From contig JBBFKT010000006.1 of assembly GCA_037482015.1 (NCBI GenBank), forward strand, positions 91,001 to 155,000: a stretch of 64,000 bases of DNA, in the 5' to 3' direction. This stretch comes from Thermodesulforhabdaceae bacterium (GTDB taxonomy: Bacteria; Desulfobacterota; Syntrophobacteria; Syntrophobacterales; Thermodesulforhabdaceae). Below the pieces are notes generated by a model. The model did not search any database, had not been told where the DNA came from, and saw only the letters and a program-made list of their open reading frames with translations. This document shows, in pieces, positions 51,132-60,192 of this stretch. A program made the position numbers and the translations under genes. Each line of letters begins with the position of its first letter. Position 1 is the first letter of the stretch.

Positions 51132-52330
51132 AGGCTCTTATAGAAAAGGATCGTTGCACCGGCTGTGGCATTTGTGTTGATGTGTGCCCCGTTGGTGCTA
51201 TCTCTCTTGTAGATGGAAAGGCGGAAGTTTCAGATGATTGCACTCTCTGCGGGATGTGTGTTGATTCCTGTGAGTTCGATGCCATATCGCTTCCTGAAGT
51301 AGGAACTGGGCCGTCAAAGGAACAGGAAACTTATCACGGTATATGGGTCTATGCTGAATGGAGGCATGGAAACATTCATCGAGTGTCTTACGAATTGCTA
51401 TCGAAAGCTCGTCAGCTTGCCGATAAGAAAAAGGTTCCTGTGGGTGCCGTCTTACTCGGGTATAAATTGGATGGTCTGGAACAGGAACTCTTTCGCTATG
51501 GAGCCGATGTCGTTTATGTTGTTGATCATCCCGCTTTGACTCACTTTACAGACGAAGCCTATGGAAACGCTCTGGCTTTTCTTGCTAAACAATACCGACC
51601 GGAAATTCTGCTGGCTGGAGCGACATCCACAGGAAGATCTTTTATCCCGCGAGTTGCGGCTCTTTTGAAAACCGGTTTGACCGCCGATTGCACCGATCTG
51701 GATATAAACGACGAGGGGCTTCTTGTTCAGACTCGCCCAGCCTTTGGTGGGAACATCATGGCGTCCATTCTTTGTCCCTATGGAAGGCCTCAGATGGCAA
51801 CGGTTCGTCCCAGAGTGATGCAGGCTTGTCAGCTTCTTGAGCCAAGACAGGGCGTTGTTGAAAAGGTTTCTGTTCCGGAAAATCTTCTGAAATCAAGAAT
51901 TGAAGTAGTGGAAGAAACTCTGAGCGAAGGGCTATCAGCGTCCATAGTAGAAGCGGATGTGGTAATTTCAGGTGGGCGAAGCCTTCGTAAGAGAGAAAAT
52001 TTCAAGATGCTTGAAGAACTTGCAAAGCTCATGAACGGTGCTGTAGGAGCAAGCCGGGGTGCTGTGGAAGCGGGATTGGCAGATCCATCTCAGCAGGTAG
52101 GACAAACGGGGCGAACGGTAGCTCCCGTTTTATATATGGCTGTTGGCATTTCGGGAGCCATCCAGCATGTGGTGGGCATGCAGGGGTCTAAAATTATCGT
52201 GGCAGTTAATAAGGACCCTGAAGCGCCAATTTTCGACATCTGCCACTATGGGGTGGTGGCGGATCTTTTTGATTTCATACCGGAGTTTATTAAACGTATA
52301 AAGGGAGAATGTGGCGATCCCTCTAATTAA
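51128..52330 (+). CDS. etfA: Electron transfer flavoprotein alpha subunit with N-terminal two-cluster ferredoxin
   Basis: This 400-residue protein has an N-terminal ferredoxin domain ([32 protein letters not shown]) ahead of a full EtfA ([30 protein letters not shown] site [31 protein letters not shown]). Ferredoxin-bearing EtfA occurs in the LctC and CarE electron-bifurcating systems, where NADH oxidation drives ferredoxin and enoyl-CoA or pyruvate/lactate reactions. The clusters allow direct exchange with cellular ferredoxin. Whether this complex bifurcates cannot be told from sequence alone. Confidence 0.95.
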   Translation: MKALIEKDRCTGCGICVDVCPVGAISLVDGKAEVSDDCTLCGMCVDSCEFDAISLPEVGTGPSKEQETYHGIWVYAEWRHGNIHRVSYELLSKARQLADKKKVPVGAVLLGYKLDGLEQELFRYGADVVYVVDHPALTHFTDEAYGNALAFLAKQYRPEILLAGATSTGRSFIPRVAALLKTGLTADCTDLDINDEGLLVQTRPAFGGNIMASILCPYGRPQMATVRPRVMQACQLLEPRQGVVEKVSVPENLLKSRIEVVEETLSEGLSASIVEADVVISGGRSLRKRENFKMLEELAKLMNGAVGASRGAVEAGLADPSQQVGQTGRTVAPVLYMAVGISGAIQHVVGMQGSKIIVAVNKDPEAPIFDICHYGVVADLFDFIPEFIKRIKGECGDPSN

Positions 52331-52398
52331 AAATCGAGGCGAAAATTTGTTCGTCTCTGTCCTGTGTTTCTTTTCAGGACGATAAAAGGAGTTGCGCC

Positions 52399-53139
52399 AT
52401 GTCTGATGCTAGAGTCGCAGTAGTTACGGGAGCTAGTCGAGGTATAGGACGGGCAATTGCTGTATCTCTTGCCGAAGCAGGTATGGATGTGGTGATCAAT
52501 TTCCGTCACGGTAGAGAAGCCGCAGAAGAGACGGCTCAAAAAGTGGAATCTTTCGGAAGAAAAGCCTATCTCTTTCCCTTTGATGTTTCAGATCCGGAAG
52601 CTGTTAAAGATGGTTTCAAAGAGATCCTTAAAACCTGTGGTAGAGTCGATGTGCTGGTGAATAACGCAGGGGTAACTCGAGATAATCTGACAGTTCTTAT
52701 GAAGTGGTCTGAATGGGAAGAAGTGATTCGCACCAACCTGTCGAGCGTTTTCCTGTGTTCGCAGGCGGTGATCAAGCCCATGCTTCGGCAGAAATGGGGA
52801 CGAATTATCAACATAACCTCTGTTGTGGGCATTTCTGGCAATGCCGGACAGGCTAATTACGCCGCTGCGAAAGCAGGAATTATTGGTTTTACTAAATCGC
52901 TTGCTCGAGAGCTAGCATCTCGAGGTATCACCGTTAATGCAGTAGCTCCTGGATACATCGAAACGGACATGACCCGAGCTCTGCCTGAAGAAGCGCGCAA
53001 TACGCTGCTTTCCCAGATTCCTCTCGGTAAAGAAGGAAAACCGGAAGATGTGGCGGCAGTTGTTCGTTTTTTAGCATCCGATGAAGCCCATTACATAACC
53101 GGTGAGGTTATTAAAATAAGTGGTGGGTTGTTTATGTGA
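52399..53139 (+). CDS. fabG: 3-oxoacyl-ACP reductase FabG
   Basis: This 246-residue short-chain dehydrogenase has the NADP loop VTGASRGIGRAIA, NNAGVTRDNL, catalytic Ser in INITSVVG, Tyr and Lys in NYAAAKAGIIGFTKSLARE, and VAPGYIETDMT, all typical of FabG. It reduces 3-oxoacyl-ACP in fatty-acid synthesis. It starts 68 bases after etfA and is followed by fabF, without the usual acpP between them. Confidence 0.93.
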   Translation: MSDARVAVVTGASRGIGRAIAVSLAEAGMDVVINFRHGREAAEETAQKVESFGRKAYLFPFDVSDPEAVKDGFKEILKTCGRVDVLVNNAGVTRDNLTVLMKWSEWEEVIRTNLSSVFLCSQAVIKPMLRQKWGRIINITSVVGISGNAGQANYAAAKAGIIGFTKSLARELASRGITVNAVAPGYIETDMTRALPEEARNTLLSQIPLGKEGKPEDVAAVVRFLASDEAHYITGEVIKISGGLFM

Positions 53140-53254
53140 GGCGTGGTGGTGAAATTGTGAAACAAAATTCTCTCGTGAAGAGAGAATGACTTCAGCCGAG
53201 GAAGGCAAGAAAGAATAACCTCCTGATCAAGTTAAGCATAAGAGAGGAAAATCC
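53140..53254. other. fabG-fabF spacer with hairpin and no acpP
   Basis: The 115-base spacer contains a perfect ATTCTCTC/GAGAGAAT stem-loop (53167-53187) and the fabF ribosome site (AGAGAGGAAAA). Acyl carrier protein, usually encoded here, is not present in any frame. Confidence 0.7.
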
Positions 53255-54523
53255 ATGGTGGAAAAGGAGAAAAAAAAGCGAAGAGTCGTAATTACTGGAA
53301 TCGGATTGGTCAGTCCTCTTGGTATTGGGATTGAAGAAAACTGGCAGGCTTTGATCGAAGGACGATCCGGAATCGGACCAATTACAAGATTTGATGCAAG
53401 TAACTATCAGACCCGATTTGCCGGCGAGGTCAAGAATTTCAATCCCGAAGATTTTATGCCCAAGAAAGAAGTAAGGAAGCTGGATATCTTTTTACATTTC
53501 GCTTTGGCAGCAACTCAAATGGCTGTAGAAGATGCTAAACTCACAATATCAGAAGAAGAAGCTCCTCGAGCTGGAACCATTATGGGGTGTGGACTGGGAG
53601 GGCTTACCACTATAGAATCTTCACACAAGATTCTTCTTGCTGAAGGTCCTAAGAAAATAAGCCCTTTTTTTATTCCTGCCATAATTGGCAATATGGCTCC
53701 CGGGCTTATGTCGATGAGGTATAACGCCAAGGGACCAAATCTTTCTATTCAAACTGCCTGCGCTGCCGGAACTCATGCTATCGGGACAGCTTTCCACATG
53801 ATAAGAGATGGCATCATAGATATAGCCCTTACAGGAGGGGTCGAAGCGGTTGTAACCGCTATGGCTATTGCCGGCTTTAACGCAATGCGGGCTCTTTCTA
53901 CAAGAAATGACGCTCCAGAAAAGGCTTCACGTCCTTTCGATAAAGAACGAGATGGTTTTGTTCTTAGTGAAGGGGCAGCAGTGCTTGTTCTTGAAACTTT
54001 AGATCGAGCTTTAGAGCGTGGAGCTTCCATTTACGCCGAAGTTATCGGCTTTGGGCTTACAAGCGACGCCTACCATATGACGGCCCCCGCACCAGAAGGA
54101 GAAGGAGCTGTTCGGTGTATGCAAATGGCTTTAGACGATGCCGGTATTCGTCCGGAGGAAGTTGACTACATAAACGCTCACGGCACATCAACCGACTTGA
54201 ACGATCGCTTCGAAACGATGGCGATCAAACAGGTGTTTGGTTCCCATGCTTATAAACTGGCAGTGAGTTCAACGAAATCTATGACAGGTCATCTTTTAGG
54301 AGCTGCTGGGGGCGTTGAAGCAGCTTATACTGCTCTTACCATAAAGCGCGGAATCATTCCACCTACCATAAATTATGAATATCCCGACCCCGACTGTGAT
54401 TTAGACTATGTCCCCAACGTGGCTAGATCGGCTCAAGTGAAAGTGGCTTTATCTAACTCTTTTGGGTTTGGGGGAACCAATGCAACAATTGTTATGAAGG
54501 CCTGGGAAGGGGACGTAAAATGA
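53255..54523 (+). CDS. fabF: 3-oxoacyl-ACP synthase II FabF
   Basis: This 422-residue condensing enzyme has the catalytic Cys in [11 protein letters not shown], His in [11 protein letters not shown] and His in [12 protein letters not shown], plus the N-terminal [11 protein letters not shown]. It elongates malonyl-ACP with acyl-ACP. Its last four bases overlap the rpiB start (ATGA). Confidence 0.96.
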   Translation: MVEKEKKKRRVVITGIGLVSPLGIGIEENWQALIEGRSGIGPITRFDASNYQTRFAGEVKNFNPEDFMPKKEVRKLDIFLHFALAATQMAVEDAKLTISEEEAPRAGTIMGCGLGGLTTIESSHKILLAEGPKKISPFFIPAIIGNMAPGLMSMRYNAKGPNLSIQTACAAGTHAIGTAFHMIRDGIIDIALTGGVEAVVTAMAIAGFNAMRALSTRNDAPEKASRPFDKERDGFVLSEGAAVLVLETLDRALERGASIYAEVIGFGLTSDAYHMTAPAPEGEGAVRCMQMALDDAGIRPEEVDYINAHGTSTDLNDRFETMAIKQVFGSHAYKLAVSSTKSMTGHLLGAAGGVEAAYTALTIKRGIIPPTINYEYPDPDCDLDYVPNVARSAQVKVALSNSFGFGGTNATIVMKAWEGDVK

Positions 54524-54960
54524 AGATTGCTGTAGGAAGCGACCACGCTGGGTATAGACTTAAGCAGATGCTCCGGGATTATCTGATTGAGGAAGGTCAT
54601 GAAGTGGAGGACGTGGGGACCTTTTCAGAAGAATCCGTTCACTATCCCGAATTTGCTTTTAAAGTGGCACGCCTTGTGGTTGAAGGGAAAGCTGAAAGAG
54701 GAGTTTTGGTGTGCGGGAGCGGGATAGGAATGTGTATGGCGGCAAATAGATTTAGAGGTGTGCGCGCAGTTCATGCCACAGAACCCTATTCGGCAAAAAT
54801 GAGCCGGCGGCACAATAATGCTAATGTGCTTTGCCTGGGTGAGCGTTTTATAGGCAAAGATATGGCTTTGGAAATTCTTCGAGTATGGTTAGCTGAACCT
54901 TTTGATGGTGGGCGGCATGAATTGCGAGTTCAAATGATGGATGAAATGGGGGATGTATGA
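54520..54960 (+). CDS. rpiB: Ribose-5-phosphate isomerase B
   Basis: This 146-residue RpiB/LacAB-family enzyme has [31 protein letters not shown] and [13 protein letters not shown]. It interconverts ribose-5-phosphate and ribulose-5-phosphate. It overlaps fabF and glyA by four bases each. The fabF-rpiB-glyA order is common in deltaproteobacteria. Confidence 0.95.
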   Translation: MKIAVGSDHAGYRLKQMLRDYLIEEGHEVEDVGTFSEESVHYPEFAFKVARLVVEGKAERGVLVCGSGIGMCMAANRFRGVRAVHATEPYSAKMSRRHNNANVLCLGERFIGKDMALEILRVWLAEPFDGGRHELRVQMMDEMGDV

Positions 54961-56213
54961 GTATTCTAGAAAAAGTTGATCCCGAAATATACCGAGCGAT
55001 AAAGCTCGAGGAGGAGCGTCAGCGATTCAAGCTAGAGCTTATCGCCTCGGAAAATTTTGTTAGCAGAGCTGTAAGGGAAGCTCAGGGTTCGGTTCTTACC
55101 AACAAATACGCCGAAGGATATCCAGGACGACGATATTACGGTGGCTGTGAGTATGTCGATATTGCTGAGCAACTCGCCATAGATAGAGCAAAAAAGCTTT
55201 TTCACGCTGAATACGCTAACGTTCAGCCTCACTCCGGTTCTCAGGCGAATATGGCAGTCTATTTTGCTGTTCTCAAGCCCGGGGATACTATAATGGGAAT
55301 GGATCTCAGGCAGGGTGGACATCTTACTCATGGAAGCCCTGTGAGTTTTTCCGGGAGGTTTTATCGAGTAGTTTCCTATGGAGTGCATCCTGAAACCGAA
55401 GAGATTGACTACGATTCGATGAGAGAGCTTGCTCTCGCTGAACGACCAAAACTTATTATTGCTGGCGCCAGTGCATATCCCAGGATTATAGATTTTGCTC
55501 GCTTCCGAGCCGTGTGTGACGAGGTAGGCGCTCAACTCATGGTTGATATGGCTCATATCGCCGGATTGGTAGCCGCAGAACTTCACCCCAATCCGATTTT
55601 TCATGCTGACTTTGTAACGTCAACAACTCATAAGACTTTGAGAGGACCCAGAGGTGGACTCATACTGTCTCATGAACGATATGCCAGGCTCCTTGATAGC
55701 CAGCTCTTCCCTGGCATCCAGGGGGGACCTCTAATGCATGTTATTGCGGCGAAGGCTGTGGCTTTCAAAGAGGCAATGGAGCCGGCTTTTCGGGAATATC
55801 AGCGGCGTATAGTTGAAAATTCTAAGGCTCTTGCCAGTGCTCTGAAAGATCGAGGTTATCGCCTGGTGTCTGGTGGAACTGATAATCATCTTATGCTGGT
55901 TGATCTTAGAAACAAAGGAATTACGGGTAAAGAAGCTGAAGAAATCCTCGATAGGGCAGGCATTACGGTGAATAAAAATTCTATTCCTTTCGATCCGCAA
56001 AAGCCTAACATAACAAGTGGTATAAGACTTGGAACGGCAGCGGTAACGACTCGAGGAATGGGCGTCGAAGATATGAAGCAAATCGCCGCTTTTATAGATG
56101 AAGCTTTGACTGCAAAGGATGATCCAGCAAAAATTGAGACAATAAGCCGTAAAGTTCGCGACTTTGCTGGTTCCTTCCCCGCCCACAGATCTGTGTTTGG
56201 TTACGATGAATAA
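54957..56213 (+). CDS. glyA: Serine hydroxymethyltransferase
   Basis: This 418-residue PLP enzyme converts serine and tetrahydrofolate to glycine and methylene-tetrahydrofolate. [49 protein letters not shown] and the PLP lysine in [13 protein letters not shown] are all present. It overlaps rpiB by four bases and ribD by eight. Confidence 0.97.
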   Translation: MSILEKVDPEIYRAIKLEEERQRFKLELIASENFVSRAVREAQGSVLTNKYAEGYPGRRYYGGCEYVDIAEQLAIDRAKKLFHAEYANVQPHSGSQANMAVYFAVLKPGDTIMGMDLRQGGHLTHGSPVSFSGRFYRVVSYGVHPETEEIDYDSMRELALAERPKLIIAGASAYPRIIDFARFRAVCDEVGAQLMVDMAHIAGLVAAELHPNPIFHADFVTSTTHKTLRGPRGGLILSHERYARLLDSQLFPGIQGGPLMHVIAAKAVAFKEAMEPAFREYQRRIVENSKALASALKDRGYRLVSGGTDNHLMLVDLRNKGITGKEAEEILDRAGITVNKNSIPFDPQKPNITSGIRLGTAAVTTRGMGVEDMKQIAAFIDEALTAKDDPAKIETISRKVRDFAGSFPAHRSVFGYDE

Positions 56214-57360
56214 AGTGAACTCTACTGATGAAAAATTCATGCTGGAAGCTCTTAACCTTGCAAAAAAGGGGATGGGGCGAGTCAGCCCTAACCCCATGGT
56301 GGGAGCTGTCATAGTAAAAGACGGAATTGTTGTGGGGCGGGGCTTTCATAGAGCCGTCGGAGAGGCTCACGCTGAAGTTAACGCAATTCATGATGCTGGG
56401 GAGTCTGCTCGAGGAGCTACGCTCTATGTGACTCTTGAACCCTGTAACCACTACGGAAGGACTCCCCCCTGCACGGACGCCATACTTCGAGCTGGGATAA
56501 AAAAAGTGGTTATAGGAATGCTGGATCCTAACCCTCATGTTACTGGAGGTGGAGCGGATAGACTCTGCAGGGAGGGAGTTGAAGTTGTTAGTGGAATTCT
56601 AGAGGATGAATGCCGTTATCTTAACAGAACTTTTATAAAGTATGTAACCACAGGTTTTCCTTATGTTATTGCCAAGTCCGCCATGACCCTGGATGGCAAG
56701 ATAGCTACTCGAACCGGCGATTCAAAGTGGATTACATCTGAGTTAGCAAGGCGGTTTGTGCATAAGTTAAGGTCCGAAGTGGATGCCATTTGCGTTGGTA
56801 TAGGAACGGCTATAGCCGATAATCCCTTACTTACTGTTCGATACAATTTGAAAAAATCTCACCGTAAGCCAATACGAATTGTTATAGATCGGCAGCTCAG
56901 GATTTCCGAAGACAGTGATCTTGTTCAAACAGCGAAAAAAGTTCCGTGTTGGGTTTTTCACGGTGAAGATTGCAACAATGAAAAGCTAAGGAAACTTGAA
57001 GCCAGAGGTTTAAGGCTTATATGTATTCCGACAACAGAAACCGGACACCTAGATTTGAGAGAAATTTTTCGTTGGCTCGGAAAGGAACAGGTAACTTCTG
57101 TTCTTGTTGAAGGGGGAGCAGGTATTTTTGGTGGGTTGTTTGAGTCCTTGATTGATAAGAAAAGTGTCCCGCTTGTTGATGAGGTCTGTTTTTTCTATGC
57201 ACCAAAGATTCTTGCCGATCCTGAAGCGATTTCCCTTTTTAGTTCCGGCGCACCACGTTTTTACATGTCAGAAGCTATTCAACTGGAGCGTGTTACTATT
57301 AAAAAATTTGGTCACGATGTAATGATTAGGGGGATTCTTTCATGTTCACAGGTCTTGTAG
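56206..57360 (+). CDS. ribD: Riboflavin biosynthesis bifunctional deaminase/reductase RibD
   Basis: This 384-residue protein has an N-terminal deaminase ([27 protein letters not shown] zinc site) and a C-terminal reductase ([33 protein letters not shown]). Together they catalyse the second and third steps from the GTP-derived pyrimidine. ATG 56206 overlaps the glyA end by eight bases; an in-frame start at 56164 is deeper in glyA and unlikely. No nrdR gene lies between glyA and ribD, although that order is frequent elsewhere. Confidence 0.93.
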   Translation: MNKVNSTDEKFMLEALNLAKKGMGRVSPNPMVGAVIVKDGIVVGRGFHRAVGEAHAEVNAIHDAGESARGATLYVTLEPCNHYGRTPPCTDAILRAGIKKVVIGMLDPNPHVTGGGADRLCREGVEVVSGILEDECRYLNRTFIKYVTTGFPYVIAKSAMTLDGKIATRTGDSKWITSELARRFVHKLRSEVDAICVGIGTAIADNPLLTVRYNLKKSHRKPIRIVIDRQLRISEDSDLVQTAKKVPCWVFHGEDCNNEKLRKLEARGLRLICIPTTETGHLDLREIFRWLGKEQVTSVLVEGGAGIFGGLFESLIDKKSVPLVDEVCFFYAPKILADPEAISLFSSGAPRFYMSEAIQLERVTIKKFGHDVMIRGILSCSQVL

Positions 57361-57995
57361 AGGGTATGGGCATAATTCGCCGAATAGGGAAACAGATAGA
57401 AATTGAACCCCTGGTCCATTTTGAAGCTCTGGTAATCGGCGAAAGCATAGCCGTTGATGGTGCTTGCCTTACGGTGGTGTCTTGGAACGGAAAAACCTTT
57501 TGTGCAGATGTTTCAGAAGAGACTTTCGCGAGAACCAATCTTGGGGATCGAAAACCGGGTGATAGAGTAAACCTGGAGCGCGCTTTGAAAGTGGGAGATC
57601 GACTCGGGGGACACCTCGTCATGGGGCACGTAGATTGTGTGGGAGTGCTTAAAAACAGAAGAGATGAAGGACCGTCAATAAGGCTTTTTTTCGAAATCCC
57701 TCTGAGATTTGGTCGTTATGTAGTTGAAAAGGGTTCCATTACTATAAACGGGGTCAGTCTCACAGTAAACGGCTGCGAAGGTAATCGTTTTGATGTTAAT
57801 ATTGTTCCCCATACTGCTATGGTCACAAATATTGGATTTTTGAAACCAGGTGATCGAGTCAACATAGAAACGGACATAATAGGAAAATATGTGGAAAGGA
57901 TTCTTCTTGCGTGGAAAAATGAAAAGGACGCTCCTTCTGCTAAGGAATCTGGTATTACTGAAGAGTTTTTGAAATCCTACGGATTTTTGAAGTAG
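57342..57995 (+). CDS. ribE: Riboflavin synthase alpha chain
   Basis: This 217-residue protein has two lumazine-binding repeats. The first starts [15 protein letters not shown] and has DGACLTVV and LGGHLVMGHVDCVG; the second has VEKGSITINGVSLTVNGCE. It dismutates two lumazines to riboflavin. It overlaps ribD by 19 bases. The usual following genes ribBA and ribH are absent from the window, and no FMN riboswitch was seen. Confidence 0.95.
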   Translation: MFTGLVEGMGIIRRIGKQIEIEPLVHFEALVIGESIAVDGACLTVVSWNGKTFCADVSEETFARTNLGDRKPGDRVNLERALKVGDRLGGHLVMGHVDCVGVLKNRRDEGPSIRLFFEIPLRFGRYVVEKGSITINGVSLTVNGCEGNRFDVNIVPHTAMVTNIGFLKPGDRVNIETDIIGKYVERILLAWKNEKDAPSAKESGITEEFLKSYGFLK

Positions 57996-58007
57996 TGGAG
58001 TTAGAAG

Positions 58008-58532
58008 ATGAGCGAAGTTGTTCGTCGAACCCTCTTTGAATCGGGAATCATTCTGATTGTTGCTATTATTGTGGCGCTGGGAACTAATGCTTTGCGTTCA
58101 GATCGACTGAAAATATTCGGAACTGATTGCATAAGGCAGTTTGGTGTTTGTGGTAGAACGATTAGTCAGGCAGATACAATCGACCTGGAGAAAACCCTGG
58201 CGCTTTTTTACAACAAAGCTGCCATTTTCATAGATGCTCGTTCCCCAATTTCATACGCTATGGGACACATACCCGGGGCTGTGAATATACCGAATGAAGG
58301 AAATTATCATCAATACGAAGAACTTATTAGTGGGTTTTCTCGGGACTCCTTCATCGTTGTTTACGATGACGGTGTTGGCGGTTCCGCAGTTCACGACGTG
58401 GCATTGATTTTTAAAGAAAAAGGTTTTTCTAAAGTGCTTCTTTTTTCCGGCGGGTTTACTCAATGGCGAAATAATGGACTTCCTGTTGATGCTGGCTTAA
58501 ATCGAGGATCAGCATTTATGCCGGCAAACTAA
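58008..58532 (+). CDS. Membrane-anchored rhodanese-like protein lacking the catalytic cysteine
   Basis: This 174-residue protein has an N-terminal membrane segment (about residues 11-28) and a rhodanese domain with IFIDARSPISYAMGHIPGAVNIP and the C-terminal LLFSGGFTQWRNNGLPV. The active-site loop, normally VVYC-x-x-G, reads VVYDDGVGGS, with Asp replacing the sulfur-carrying Cys. Sulfurtransferase activity by the usual mechanism is therefore unlikely. Two other cysteines (TDCIRQFGVCGR) lie between the membrane anchor and the domain. It starts 12 bases after ribE. Confidence 0.85.
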   Translation: MSEVVRRTLFESGIILIVAIIVALGTNALRSDRLKIFGTDCIRQFGVCGRTISQADTIDLEKTLALFYNKAAIFIDARSPISYAMGHIPGAVNIPNEGNYHQYEELISGFSRDSFIVVYDDGVGGSAVHDVALIFKEKGFSKVLLFSGGFTQWRNNGLPVDAGLNRGSAFMPAN

Positions 58533-58565
58533 CGGAACCCCTTACTAAAAGGGGCGCCGTTAGTT
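58527..58565. terminator. Long hairpin between convergent genes
   Basis: AACTAACGG (58527-58535) pairs with CCGTTAGTT (58557-58565), and inner CCCCTT/AAGGGG extends it. It overlaps the rhodanese stop codon and probably terminates both directions. Confidence 0.65.
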
Positions 58566-58574
58566 CCCTGTTAT

Positions 58575-59627
58575 CTATTCTTCTTCCACAATGCTTTCAC
58601 GGTAAGCGTTAGGATGAGGAACCGGCATGGCGTCAATTCCGCTACTTTTCGGATTAAACCTGAATCTGTAGGAGAAACCAAGATTTCCTTGCTTCAACAT
58701 AGCCATCCAGCCTCTAAGAAAGTATGGACAATTGTCATTGAAACAGATGTAGAAGTATTCTGTATCCCATTCTGTGAAGGGTGTGAGGGGAACTAGCCAT
58801 TTTTTAAGTTTTTCACCGCAGTATGGACATTGTCTGTGTTTTGCAACCCATTCTTTAAGCTCTCTGTGTGACAACTCTGAAGGTGGCATAACAACCTCAG
58901 GATCAGTTGGCTCTGGTCTTTTTGGTCTGTTTGGATCGCCACCCACTTTTTCTCCATAGACTGCATATACAGGGTCACTTGGTATGTTTAGGTGGGCATA
59001 TTTATCATCGCTTGGGCGCTTCTTTCCTTTGGATATGAAGAACGAAGGTTCTTCGAACAATCCGGATACAGAGAAATAATCAGCTACTAGGATTAGTCTT
59101 TCTTCTTCTGTAAGTTCTTTCCATATCCTTACAGCTTTTGGTGGAAAGTAACGGTTACTGAATGTGACAAGGAACAGTCCACCTGGTCGCAAGATTCTTC
59201 CTACCTCGGAGAAAATCTCAAATGGGCGAGTCATGTAATCAACAGACACTGTATTGAGAACCACATCAAAGAAGTTGTCAGGGAATGGTAGTGTTGGTGT
59301 CTCGTTTATATCATGAATGACATATTGAGTAAGTTTAGGATTGGCGCGTAACTCTTCCTCGTTTAACCCTAGTCCTATAACTAGCTCTGGTTTAACCGAG
59401 TCTGGAATATGTGAATCCCAGCTTGCCATTAGATCGAGAATTCTTGGAGCAGGTTCAATTATGAGAGTTCCTACTATGTGCTCGACAAGACGTAAAGCAT
59501 TACTGTCCAGATGTTCCACGAAGCGAGGTTTTTGGTAAAAAATCCTATCCTGGGATTCGTCCTCTCGCTCAAAGCATCCAGGATGGTAATCGAAAAGATA
59601 ATTTTTCTTTTTGGTGCAGGCAGGCAT
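58575..59627 (-). CDS. Class I SAM-dependent methyltransferase with C-terminal zinc-finger-like domain
   Basis: This 350-residue protein has a Rossmann methylase core: RILDLMASWDSHIP where the SAM glycine loop would be, VIGLGLNEEEL, LPFPDNFFDVVLNTVSVDYM and ILRPGGLFLVTFSN. A linker (about 225-265) leads to CPYCGEKLKKW and CFNDNCPYF, a four-cysteine arrangement resembling Ogr/Delta-type zinc fingers. The SAM loop lacks the usual GxGxG, so cofactor use is presumed rather than shown. The substrate is unknown. The gene stands alone, convergent with the rhodanese gene. Confidence 0.8.
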   Translation of the reverse strand: MPACTKKKNYLFDYHPGCFEREDESQDRIFYQKPRFVEHLDSNALRLVEHIVGTLIIEPAPRILDLMASWDSHIPDSVKPELVIGLGLNEEELRANPKLTQYVIHDINETPTLPFPDNFFDVVLNTVSVDYMTRPFEIFSEVGRILRPGGLFLVTFSNRYFPPKAVRIWKELTEEERLILVADYFSVSGLFEEPSFFISKGKKRPSDDKYAHLNIPSDPVYAVYGEKVGGDPNRPKRPEPTDPEVVMPPSELSHRELKEWVAKHRQCPYCGEKLKKWLVPLTPFTEWDTEYFYICFNDNCPYFLRGWMAMLKQGNLGFSYRFRFNPKSSGIDAMPVPHPNAYRESIVEEE

Positions 59628-59864
59628 AGTTTTCTCCTTTCGTGCCTGATTTTTAGTATTTCCTGCCTGTCGGGGTTACTTAAAAGTAAGCTCTCATATT
59701 CCTATTAGCAAGTGTAATTGGTTTCAAAAATGAGCGGTTTTTGCCTTGACTTGATTTGCCGGAAATGACTAGAATTGAAATGGAAAAAGGAACTCGGATA
59801 TTGAGGAGTTTCGGGATATTGTGGCAAGTTGATTAGCAGTAAGCCTGGTTGGCGGGCTTGTTGA

Positions 59865-59870
59865 TATATT
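59865..59870 (+). promoter_or_regulatory. -10 box of the 6S RNA gene
   Basis: TATATT lies seven bases before the predicted 5' end of the 6S RNA. No good -35 box is visible. Confidence 0.4.
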
Positions 59871-59876
59871 CTAAGT

Positions 59877-60050
59877 GTGCCCCTGGAATGTTGGTGATCG
59901 GTAGAACGTCTCTGAGCCAACACAAACAAACCGGGAGCCGCCTCTTGCTCTGGTGTGGAATTCCTTCGGGAATTCCCTAAAAGAGTAATGTGGCACCCAC
60001 CTAGTCGATTCGGTTCAAGACCGACTACTGACACGGCATTCTGGGGGCAA
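59877..60050 (+). ncRNA. ssrS: 6S RNA
   Basis: This about 174-nucleotide RNA mimics an open promoter and sequesters sigma-70 RNA polymerase. The ends pair: TGCCCCTGGAATG (59878-59890) with CATTCTGGGGGCA (60037-60049). Conserved internal segments include CTCTGAGCC, the GGAATTCC/GGGAATTCC apical arm, TGTGGCACCCACCTAG and CGGTTCAAGACCG, in the order seen in deltaproteobacterial 6S RNAs. The exact ends are estimated from pairing. Confidence 0.88.
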
Positions 60051-60104
60051 ATCATAACATCCCACCTTCTCAAATCTTGAAGTTCCTTTAATCAATTGCG
60101 AGAT

Positions 60105-60146
60105 GCCCACATGGCTATGAGTTTTGCCGCATGTCGTGTGGGTTTT
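60105..60146 (+). terminator. Terminator-like hairpin downstream of 6S RNA
   Basis: CCCACA (60106-60111) pairs with TGTGGG (60137-60142), with partial inner pairing, and TTTT follows. Confidence 0.45.
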
Positions 60147-60192
60147 AATGTGTGCCCCTTGGCACTTAAAATATTTTTGTGAGGAGAGATCT

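Larger units (their letters stand above)
59628..60192. other. 565-base spacer containing 6S RNA
   Basis: No protein gene is supported. The right half holds the 6S RNA (about 59877-60050) and a downstream hairpin with TTTT (60105-60146). The left half (59640-59860) shows no feature I can name. Confidence 0.6.

Noticed and set aside
57280..57345. FMN riboswitch before ribE
   Set aside because: The gene starts overlap within an operon and no riboswitch core is visible.
59705..60073. 122-codon minus-strand frame
   Set aside because: It is antisense to the 6S RNA and has no protein family features.
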